From: Artocarpus heterophyllus
Lineage: Eukaryota; Streptophyta; Magnoliopsida; Rosales; Moraceae
Direction: 5' to 3'
Assembly (NCBI GenBank): GCA_025403435.1
Contig: CM046333.1
Location: 39,089,127-39,153,126, forward strand
Length of the DNA: 64,000 nucleotides
The notes below the pieces were generated by a model, which worked only from the letters and a program-made list of their open reading frames with translations, was not told where the DNA came from and did no database searches. The translations under genes were made by a program, and so were the position numbers. Numbering within the stretch: position 1 is the first letter of the stretch; every line of letters starts with the position of its first letter. Shown piece by piece: positions 11,101 to 20,450 of this stretch.

Positions 11101-14100
11101 GAATACAACGACAAAAGAAACATCTCATTTGAATATCAAATGAAGAAGTTCTGTTTTTTTTTTAAATATAGAATAGAGAATTTCAACTTTTACTGTAGCA
11201 AAGATATCTGAATATCAAAATTTATGGGATCAGAATTTTAAAAACTTGAATTCTTGATACTTAAAGAATTCAGATTTTAGGAGAAACATACATGTTTCTA
11301 AAAGATTCTTGATACTTAGATCTAAATTTGAGTCTATTAAATTCAAAAAATATACAAAACAAAACAGGCAGTAAAAAGTCAGCAACATTCTAGTTTTACT
11401 ATTGGACATATACATACACACGCCGATGTATTTAGTACATGTTGTCACATGTGCAACATACTAAACGTGATAGTTAGGGCCGGTAATTTTGGACACAGTA
11501 CAATGACATGATACGAAAACGACACGAGATAAACGGGTTTGGACCGCACGTTTATTAATTGTGCCATAAATGCTTTGACACGAATAACACGAAAATGAAC
11601 GGACTGGATTCATGCTAACACGCTAAACACGCCTTAACATGTTTAATCAAACGGGTCATAAACGTGTTAACACGACACGACACGATCCGCCCATTTATAA
11701 CACATTTAAACTTAAAAATAAAAATATTTGAAATATTTATAGTAGGTTAGTATTAATTAGATATTGTGTTTTTGTTAATTTTCTTTATTGGCATTTTTTT
11801 TAAAAAAATTAATTGTTTTTTTAATTTTAGTTAATTGGGTCATAAACGTGTCATATGCGTATTGTTATAGTGTCAATCCGTCACGGCACGTTTAATAATC
11901 ATGTTAATAGTGTCGTGCCGTGTTACGCGTGTCATAGGCGTGTCGTGTTCGTGTTTGCATTCTTGACATATTTATTAATCGTATCGTGTTTATGTTTAAG
12001 TTAAACATGTTATGCTATAAACGTGCTGATATAAACATAATACAAACATAAACATAATACAAACACGATTATCGTCACCTCCAATGACAGTAATTGTATC
12101 GATAATTCTATCACGTCCAGTGAAATATCACGTGTCACAAGCTGTCATCACTTTTGCCAAAAGAAAGGACTCAAAGTCAGGGCAAGTTGCGTACTATTTT
12201 AGGCCAATAAAACTACGGCTCATGCTATCATGATACACTGAGTGCCAATCGTCCCCAGCTTCAAACTTAAATATTGGATGCCAGCCATGTAGCATGGGCC
12301 CATCTTATAAGTGATATTTTTTGTGCCTAACCAAATCCCCACCACGTGCTAGTACTGATATAATTTTTCAATGCGTCCCATAGACTTGGGCACATAAGCC
12401 TTTTGAAACGGTCCGCTCTTATCACTTGTCTTTGAATGGAATTTAATGAGGCGGGTTTGGTTTTGATAGTCTTATGCCTTCTTCATTAGTGCCATACATC
12501 ATAAGTAAATTTCGACCAAGAGGACTTTTACTTTAAAAATTTTTGCAAATTCAGGATTTTGTTCAACTGCCGTCGATTATAATTGTCGTCACGTAACTAG
12601 TCTAATGATAGCTCCATGTTCACTTCAAGTAATAATAAAAATGCAAAGGCAAAAAAGAAAATGTACATGTAATAATTTGGTTCGTAGTCAAGCTAATTAA
12701 AAAAAAAAAAATTGAAATGGAAAGAACAACTAATATTAATATTTTAATTTACAGATTTTAATTATGTCGCAGTCAATGTCTAACCAGCCTTATTATGCTA
12801 CAACATTTATTTAATAAATGGATTCAGACACAAAGAATGCATCAAAATCAATTTAAAAGCATTTTAAAGTTTTAAAACTACATGACATTAATTTAAACAT
12901 TACTTGAAACACTAAGTTGAAAAAACCAATCCTCTAACAATGATTGTACATGCATGCAGGGCATGATGAACAACTGCTGGTTCCGGGTGAAGACAAGCGT
13001 GTGCAAGCCCCAAAAGGGCGAGATCGGGATCGTGTTCGAGCACCCGACTCAACCGGGCAACCAGTCGGGCGGGTGGATGGCGAAGGAGCGCCACCTCGAG
13101 TCGACGGAGGCGAAATCAAACGCTACCCTAAAAAAGAGCGTCTCCTCCCCTTTCATGAACACCGCCTCCAAGACCTACTCCATGTCCGAGGTCAAAAGAC
13201 ACAACTCCGCCTCCTCCGCCTGGATCATCGTCCATGGCCACATCTACGACTGCACCCGCTTCCTCAACGACCACCCCGGCGGCGCCGACAGCATCCTCAT
13301 TAACGCCGGCACCGACTGCACCGAAGAATTCGACGCCATCCACTCCGACAAGGCCAAGAAACTTCTAGAAGATTACCGCATTGGCGAGCTCCTCACCAAC
13401 GGCTACGCCTCCGACGGCTCCTCCCCCAACAACTCCGTCCATGGCTCCTCCAACGCCCTCTCCCACTTGGCTCCCATCAAGGAACTAGCCGCTCCCTTTT
13501 CCCGCCCTGTGGCTCTCGTCCCGAGGGAGAAAATCCCATGCAAGCTCGTCAAGAAAACGACAATCTCCCACGACGTAAGGGTCTTCCGTTTTGCCCTTCC
13601 TTCTGAAGACCAAGTCCTCGGTCTTCCTGTTGGAAAACACATATTCCTTTGTGCCACCATTGACGAGAAGCTTTGCATGAGGGCTTACACGCCAACGACA
13701 TCCGTCGACGAAGTTGGGTATTTTGAGCTTGTCGTTAAGGTCTACTTCAAGAATGTTCATCCTAAATTCCCCCAAGGTGGGATGATGTCCCAGTATCTTG
13801 ATTCTCTTCCTTTGGGCTCGGTTTTGGACGTGAAGGGCCCATTGGGCCATATTGAGTACATGGGCCATGGAGAGTTCTCGGTCCATGGAAAGCCCAGGTT
13901 TGCCAAGAGGCTTGCCATGCTGGCGGGTGGGACCGGGATCACCCCGATTTATCAAGTGGTCCAGGCGATATTGAAGGACCCAGAAGACGACACTGAAATG
14001 TATGTCGTTTATGCCAACAGGACGGAGGACGACATACTTTTGAGAGAGGAGTTGGACGAGTGGGCCAGGAAGTGTGAGAGGTTGAAGGTGTGGTATGTGG

Positions 14101-14294
14101 TGGAGAAAGCTGCGGATGGGTGGCAATATAGTACGGGGTTCATCACGGAGAGTATCCTGAGGGAGCATGTTCCTGGAGGGTCGGATGACACGCTGGCATT
14201 GGCATGTGGGCCCCCTCCTATGATCCAGTTTGCTGTGCAGCCCAACTTGGAGAAGATGAATTATAATATCAAGGACTCGTTGTTGATCTTTTAG
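8135..14294 (+). CDS. NIA: Nitrate reductase (NADH), four exons, 911 residues
   Basis: This cytosolic molybdoenzyme reduces nitrate to nitrite with NADH, the first step of nitrate assimilation. Inferred exons are 8135-9161, 9520-9660, 10365-10597 and 12960-14294. All introns are GT-AG and phases are consistent. Residues 1-110 hold an acidic run (about 59-70). The Mo-cofactor sulfite-oxidase-type domain carries the Mo-ligand Cys188 in [10 protein letters not shown], and the dimerisation domain follows, ending near 500. The hinge has KKSVSSP, with Ser529 as the expected regulatory phosphoserine for 14-3-3 binding. The cytochrome b5 domain has heme ligands His572 (HPGG) and His595. The FAD part has RAYTPT (708) and GGMMSQYL (740). 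The NADH part has GGTGITP (790) and CGPPPM (Cys883). It ends in the family-typical C-terminal Phe, and 911 residues is normal length. The start is the first ATG after the leader. The codon split by intron 1 gives Ser343, where some relatives have Ala. The gene looks intact. Confidence 0.97.
10650..10830 (+). repeat. Intron segmental duplication, copy A (empty site)
   Basis: This stretch, from TTCTACTTTTACTATTGGAC through AAGGACTCTA, is repeated at 11387-12174. It contains a CA/TA microsatellite (about 10672-10715) that is shorter in copy B. Copy A has an uninterrupted TGACAGTAA at 10740-10748, exactly where copy B carries the 608-bp insertion. Confidence 0.85.
10832..11370 (+). mobile_element. 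MITE-like element between the duplicated segments
   Basis: It begins GGTCCGTTTGGTAAATAG and ends near CAAAACAAAACAGGC, whose reverse complement (GCCTGTTTTGTTTTG) loosely matches the start. The body is homologous to the inverted block at 4650-5195. It is AT-rich and non-coding. No convincing target-site duplication was seen. Boundaries are good to about 10 bp. Confidence 0.6.
11387..12174 (+). repeat. Intron segmental duplication, copy B (occupied site)
   Basis: Copy B starts at ATTCTAGTTTTACTATTGG. It matches copy A up to AAACGTGA, is interrupted at 11477-12084, then resumes with TGACAGTAATTGTAT and runs to AAAGGACTCAA. The flanking match is high with scattered substitutions. Confidence 0.85.
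11477..12084. mobile_element. Non-autonomous TIR element of 608 bp with about 9-bp TSD
   Basis: The ends are imperfect inverted repeats: GGGCCGGTAATTTTGGACAC at the left, and at the right a sequence whose complement reads TTGGAGGTGACGATAATCGTG. The flanks TGATAGTTA (11468-11476) and TGACAGTAA (12085-12093) form an imperfect 9-bp target duplication. The interior is rich in CACGACACG and CGTGTCGTG words in opposite orientation, so the element folds back. No transposase. A 9-bp duplication suggests a Mutator-like origin, which is an inference. Confidence 0.7.
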
Positions 14295-15019
14295 ATAGAG
14301 AGAGAAATTAAGTTATGAATTCATCTGTATATATGTTTAACATGTTTCATGTCGTATTATTATCTTCTTTTTTTTTTTTAAGGTCGATCAGTGTATGATC
14401 AGGAACAACTTAAAGTTGTTCCAAACTTTGCAATGTTCTTTGTTCTAGTTGATGTACAGAAATATATTAATGCAATTAAATCTTAGATTTGCAAATTTTA
14501 AGCCTGATCTTCTCATTGACTTTGCACCTTTTTTTTATACAAGTTTTTACATATTAAATATGTATGTTTTTGGCATAATATTAAAACAACAACAAGGTTG
14601 TTGTTGTTGTCGTCTTTTCTAATGCCTGCGTAATATATATACATATGTTTGCGTCTGTGTATATATACGGAAGCTGACAACATTGATATTATGCCATCCC
14701 GCAGAATAACGTACATTTTTATGTATATATTAAATTGAATAAGGAACTAGCTCCGCTAAATAATAATTAACAAATTGCTTTTCATTAGCTGTGCTTGGAA
14801 CATCTCGGCACTCAACAACAATCCTTTTACATGCATAGATAGGAAAAAAATTAACCAAAAAAAAAAAGAGAGACTATTTTTATAGCTTTGCAAACAGCTC
14901 TAAGAAATTCCTAATTGGAACAATTGCGTACATTTCTTTTAGACATAATTATCTCAGTTTTTACTTCCTAATCACATGCACAAGGAATGAGATGTTTCAA
15001 AAGGTTTAATTAGCAGTTT
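14295..15019. other. NIA 3' flank
   Basis: The NIA 3' UTR presumably occupies the first few hundred bases, but no single polyadenylation signal stands out. There is a short GTT/AAC repeat at about 14584-14611 and AT-rich sequence up to the solo LTR. No gene seen. Confidence 0.5.
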
Positions 15020-15024
15020 GATCA

Positions 15025-17171
15025 TGTCACGCCCCGGAGTACGGGAGGTGACGTGGTGGAATATTTAGATTAATTAAAAGAGAATTTAATTAAAAATCGA
15101 GAGTTTGAGAATCAAATTAAAAAAAATTAAGAAGATTTTCCACCACATTTTATAAAAGAATTTATAAATATTAAGCAGGTAATAAAATTAAATAAAAACC
15201 GCGAATATGGGTTCCACAACCCACAACTTGTGCACACACATGGTTCTGACAATATCACAAATACAATTACAGTCAAAGTACAAATAATGTTGAGTCTTAC
15301 ATGCCTTGATTAATAAATACAGAATGTAAATAAATTCTCCTATTGCTCCTGAGTTCGGTCCGAAGAATCTTCTCCAAACCTAAATGGGAAACCACCTAGA
15401 AGGGGGGGATTTAAAAGAGATAAAACGTGAGCGAAAGGCTCAGTAGGACTAAGTTTTATAAAATAATTTAATGCAAAGAAACATAACATTATCAGGAGTT
15501 ATACAGAAAGGGAACTTGAATAAATAAATAAATAAATTGAGTACAACCGTTCTGACACAGAACAGTCTACTCGTCAGATCAAAACACCAGTTTACTTTTA
15601 CCTAGGCAAACCATGATATCACCACCGTAGTGGCCCAGCTGGGTTTCGGGACCTGCCCCCAAGGTCGATCACGACCCGATCTCTGATATGGCATCATGCC
15701 TTAGTGTTCATTATCATTATCATTCAAAACCCAATTACCGAGTGTTGTCAATTACATTCATTATGAAATTCATTTCATGTCACGGTATATAAAAATATAA
15801 CCGATAAAACCATTTTCAAACATCCATTGAAAACATTTTGGATAGAAATCCTTTTCAAAGCCAAATCATTTCAAAACCAGGCTACCAAAGAAATAGGATA
15901 GAAGTCCTACCTCAGTACTCGTGCCGGTACCCCACACCGTAATCCCGATCCGCTATACGTTAGCTCCACGGAACCACGAACAATCCTAGATACAAACTAA
16001 GTCGATCAATATCTAGTTCGAAACATTCTATGTTACTAAATCATTTCATGATGTCCTAGTGTGCCATTTGTATCATTAAAATCATCCTATAAGGTTGGGA
16101 TTTAAATCAGGGTTCAAAATAGTGAAATCGGGTAAAAATCACAAAATTTTCCATGCCTCGGTCGGCCTGCCGGACGCCCTGCTTCGGCCTGCCGAACTGT
16201 ACAGTTCGGCCTGCCGGAAGCAAAGTTCGGCCTACCGAACATTTCCCCAGATTCGGCCTACCGGTCGGAAGAACACCGGCCTGCCGATCATCACTCCGGC
16301 CTGCCGAACATGAACTTCGGCCTGCCGAACTGGGAAGATCCAGAAATCCCAGCCACGGGTTTCTCGATCCCCAAAATCTAAATCTTGTTTCTAACCTGTT
16401 TTTCTCAAATCCCAGGCATGAAAAACAACTATAATTGATAGAAAAACATTCTAGAACATGTTTGGGTCATTTAAACAACATTTAAACTCGAAATCCTCAA
16501 AAATCCGAAAATGAGAAAAAGAGGAGAAAAATGAAAATCTTGAATCCAATCCGTTTTTCTTCAATCTAGGTTTAGATTCTAGTTGTTCTAAGCTCATTTA
16601 ACACAAATCCACGGTTTTCTAAGCTAAAACAAACTTAGATTTCAAAAACACACAAAATCGAAAATTTTGTAAAAAGTTTAGAAATTTCGAATCTAACCTC
16701 GAATCGAAGCTTCAATCCGCGTTCTCGGATGCCGAATCACGTCCCCGAGCTTCCTCCTTGCTGTTCCGAAGCTTGGATTCGAATGGAAATCAAAATTTTT
16801 TGAAGAAATTGAGAGAGAGAGAGGGACTGCCGAGAGAGAGAAGAGAGAGAGAGAGAACTCGTGAATGAGGAGAGAGAGAGAAAAGAGAGAAATAAATAGA
16901 GAAAGTCGGTGGGCGGTTTTACTGTGCGAAAACCATGTGCCGCCCACAGTTTTGTAAAACAGAGTATTTTTAACATTTTACAAATTGTTGTGTTTTAAAA
17001 CTCAAAACATCATTTTAAATCAACAAGGAATCTTTTGAACACATCAATTTAACAAAACAACCAAAACTAAAAACCCAACCAAATAATCTAATTAAAGTTA
17101 AAACTTTAATTATGGCACACTAATTCATCATTTTCATTACATTAATGTTAAATAAATTTCGGGATGTTACA
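15025..17171 (-). mobile_element. Solo LTR of a Ty3/gypsy-type element, copy 1
   Basis: This 2147-bp block begins TGTCACGCCCCGG and ends CGGGATGTTACA, with TG..CA ends. It is flanked by the direct repeat GATCA (15020-15024 and 17172-17176). A full second copy lies at 27917-30074 with a different target duplication, so both are independent insertions. Neither copy has an adjacent primer-binding site or pol, which fits solo LTRs left by recombination. Read on the minus strand it starts TGTAACATCCCG, a common plant gypsy LTR start, hence the strand call. It holds a GC-rich CGGCCTGCCG array (16160-16345) and a GA-rich tract (16805-16905). The frames at 16095-16434 are products of the array. Confidence 0.88.
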
Positions 17172-17176
17172 GATCA

Positions 17177-17453
17177 ACGCTAAATCTACATATTTCCTCC
17201 TTATTTAACTCTTCGGTTCACGGAGAGCTAAAATTGGAGCTAGCGGCTTATATTGCACTATATATGTGTTGTGTAAAATTAATGCGCTTGTACTTGCAGA
17301 TTGCTGAAATTTGCAAGCATGGTTGATATCATACTTCGAAACTGCTCAATCGAACATGCAGTCATGGAGGCCGAAATTTTTCAGTGGGAGCTTTATTAAA
17401 AAATAGAGAGAGTATTTTATTGAATGAATATTTAGTTACATGCATTTATTATT
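17177..17453. other. Intergenic, nothing recognised
   Basis: Short AT-rich spacer between the solo LTR and the fold-back element. Confidence 0.5.
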
Positions 17454-19733
17454 GAGTAAGGGTATGTTTGGCACACTATATTACTACCCTGTACTGTATT
17501 ATTTAAAAATAATATAATATTTGGTAACATCCATGTATTGTATTATTTAATACGGAATTAAAAATTAATATAATACAGGCTATGATATCATATACGACCA
17601 AAAACTTCATATTATACTGTATTGTGTAATTTAAATAAAAAGATCATATTGATAAAACAATCAGATATTTAAAATATATTAAAAATTGATACAGAAGTCG
17701 AAGTCCTAGAATGGGGTCGATATTCAAGATTAAGGTCGGGTTTCAAGGCCAAGGCTGATTTTGAAGTCAAGGTTAAAATTCAAGACTGAAGTTGGGTTCC
17801 AAATTCGGAGTCAGAGTCGGCATCGGCATCGGCATCAGCATCAAGATTCGAGACAGGTCAACATTTGAGGTCAAGATCGGTATTGGGGATCATGGTAGGT
17901 GTTGGGATTTGGGATTGGGGTTGTGATCAGGGGTCGGGATTCGAGACCGAAGTAGGGGTCGAAGAAGGGATTCAGGACTAGGGTCAGAGTCTAAGTCGGG
18001 GTTAGGATTTGGGGTCGGGTGTTCATGCCAGGATTCAAAACCAAGATCAGGACTGGGATTCAAAATCAACATCAGGATCTAGCTTCAGGATCAGGGTTGA
18101 GATTTGGGATGGAGGTCGGGATCGTGATTCGAGGTTAGGATTAGGATTAGGATCGAGGTTGGGATTTGAGACAAGGGTCAAGGTCTGAATTTAGGATTAG
18201 AGTCGGGGTCGAGATTTAAAACCAAGGTCGAGATCAGGGCTTAGGATCTGAGTTGGGAGTCAAGGTTAGGGTCAAGGTCAGGGTCAGGATTAGAGTCAGG
18301 GATTTGAGACTAGGTCGGGATTCAGGACTAGAGTTAGGGATTTGAGACTGGGTCAGGATTCAAGACCAATGTTAGGGTTGGGGTTAGGATTTGGCAATAG
18401 TGTCGGGGTCGAGAATCAAAACAGAGGTCGAGGTCGGTGTCAAGATTGGGGTTAGGATTAAGATTTGGGGTCTAAAGTCAGGGTTGGGATTAAGGGTTGG
18501 GGGTTGGGATTCGGGGTTAGGATTAGGTTTAGGGTCAAGGTCAGGGTCGAGATTCGAAGTCCAAGGTCGGGGCTAGGATTCAAGGTCGAAGTCAGGATAT
18601 GGGACTAGGGTCGGGATTTAGGACCAGAGTTACAAATCTCAACCCTAAAACTAGTCCTGAATCCTGACCCTGACCCCGACCCCAACCCTGACCTCGAATC
18701 CCTGTCCCAACCCTGACCCTGATCTTGACCCTAAATCTAAATCCCGACCCTGACTCCGATCCTGATTCCTGACTGGTCCCGAATCCCTACCATGATTCTG
18801 ATCTCAAATCCCAACACCGATCTTGATCTCAAATCCCAACCCCTACCTCATTCTTGATCTCGACCTCGATCTTGACATTGACTTTGAATCTTGACCTCTG
18901 TCTCGAATCATAACCTTGACCCAAACCCCGACCCTGACCTTGTGTCCCGAATCCCTACCTCGATCTTGACCTTGAATCTTGATCCCAACCTTGACCCTGA
19001 TTCTTGACCCTAAATCTGAATCCCAACCTCGACCCTAGTCCGAATTCCTGATCCCGACATCGGTCTCAAATTCCAACCTTGACCCTAAATCCCAATCCCA
19101 CTGTCGACTTTAAATCTTGACCTAGACCTTAACCCTAAATCTCGACTTCGGTCCTAAATCTTGAAGTCCCGATCCCTGCCCTAGCCTTGAATCATGAACC
19201 CGAAGCCTGATCATGACCTCAAATCGTGACCCTGAGCTTGAATCCCTACCTTAACCTTGATCTTGAATCTCCAATCCTAATCCTGAATCTCAACCCTGAC
19301 TCTAACTCTAGTCCTGAACCTCGATCTCAACCTTGCTTCTAAATCCTGACCCTAACCCTAAAGCTTGAATCTCGACACTGACCCCATCTCAAATCCTGAC
19401 CCCTTCCTCAAATCCTTAACCAAACCCTGACGTCAAATTCCAAATCCGACCTTGGTTCTAAAACTCAACCCCGACTTCGAATTCTAACTCAACCATTGAA
19501 TCTGGAACCCAGCTTGGTCCTAACCTCAAGATTGGTCTTGAATCCTAAATTTTGACCCCGAAACCATGACCCAAATTTACTATGTTTAAAGTTTAAATAT
19601 TGATACAATATAGAGGTGGTAAACAAAACATTATACAGTGTAATACAACATGTTAATATGGTTCAAATCCAAACAGTATAATGTATAATACTAATACAAT
19701 ACAGTATGATGTGGTAAACATGCTATAAGAGTA
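17454..19733. mobile_element. Fold-back element with inverted degenerate tandem arrays
   Basis: The terminal regions are imperfect inverted repeats. The left begins GGGTATGTTTGGCACAC (about 17459). The right, complemented, reads AGCATGTTTACCACATC (about 19710-19726). Both continue into AT-rich TAATAC-type sequence. A 5-bp word, GAGTA, occurs just outside both ends (17454-17458 and 19729-19733). From about 17690 to 18630 the + strand is a degenerate G-rich array of GGGTCRGGATT-like words. From about 18650 to 19570 it is the complementary C-rich array (CCTGACCCTGA-like). The switch is near 18630-18650. No transposase. The termini resemble hAT-type elements (inference). Reading frames inside are repeat products. 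Confidence 0.7.
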
Positions 19734-20122
19734 CAATTATAATTTTTCTTGTAAAGTAAGAGTACAACAATATCTTTCAAATTTTCGATGGAGATACACT
19801 TGTAACTTTTTTCAATAAAATGGGGACATATCTAAACTTTTATTAAAAACTTTTATGAATAAAACTAAAATTGCTTTTGTATAGATAATAAAGATAACAA
19901 ATATATGATCCATTAGCTTATTAATTGTCGATTTTAATAGTTATATTTTCAATAAAGGTATATTTTAATAACAATCAATGATGTAGCATGATAAGAATTC
20001 AATTTCACTAGTTGTTATATTTTTTGTTCAATTTCCTAATTCATTATAATAGTCTAATTCATCTCAGATGTTTAGCAATAGTATATAATACCCATTTGAA
20101 AGTATCCATTGAAACCACTTCC

Positions 20123-20162
<40 letters not shown>

Positions 20163-20235
20163 TATAATGTTAAGGACACCAACTAGAATTCTAACTTATG
20201 TACTAATTTATGACTTGTCTTGTTTTTATTAGTAG
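19734..20235. other. Intergenic with a TA microsatellite
   Basis: AT-rich. It contains a TA dinucleotide run (about 20125-20150) followed by GTAT repeats. No gene recognised. Confidence 0.55.
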
Positions 20236-20415
20236 GTGTTAGGGGTGAACAAAAAACTTGATAACCCGACCAACCCAATTAACCTATCTAACCAAACTTG
20301 AGATAGCTTGAACGTGATCATAAGTAATTCAACCCAACCTAACCCAACTCGAGGTTCATTAGGTGGTTTAGGTTGGGATTTTCCTAACCTATTATAACCC
20401 GAACACACCCAAATT
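20236..20415. mobile_element. Small MITE-like repeat
   Basis: It begins AGGGGTGAACAAAAAAC, is rich in AACCCGACC/AACCCAACC words, and ends near CGAACACACCCAAA, whose complement (TTTGGGTGTGTTCG) weakly mirrors the start. It resembles short non-autonomous hAT-like repeats common in plants, but the inverted termini are imperfect and no target duplication is certain. Confidence 0.35.
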
Positions 20416-20418
20416 ATT

Positions 20419-20450
<32 letters not shown>

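Larger units (their letters stand above)
10598..12959 (+). other. NIA: NIA intron 3, enlarged by repeats
   Basis: This 2362-bp intron runs from donor ATG|gtacgt to acceptor tgcag|GGC. Introns 1 and 2 of the same gene are only 358 and 704 bp. It contains a duplicated 181-bp segment, a MITE and a 608-bp inverted-terminal element, listed separately. The remaining 12175-12959 shows no recognisable feature. Confidence 0.85.

Noticed and set aside
13485..14168. 227-residue minus-strand frame opposite NIA exon 4
   Set aside because: It lies entirely within the nitrate reductase heme and FAD/NADH coding region, so it is a shadow.
16095..16434. Frames with Cys/Arg/Pro repeats in the solo LTR, with a near copy at 28990-29329
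   Set aside because: They are translations of the CGGCCTGCCG array in a non-coding LTR. Conservation between copies comes from common descent of the LTR.
18650..19570. CCCTAA/CCCTGA-like words suggesting an interstitial telomere
   Set aside because: There is no run of exact CCCTAAA units. The words are irregular GGGTC/GACCC types, and the orientation flips at 18640, so a degenerate inverted array explains them better.
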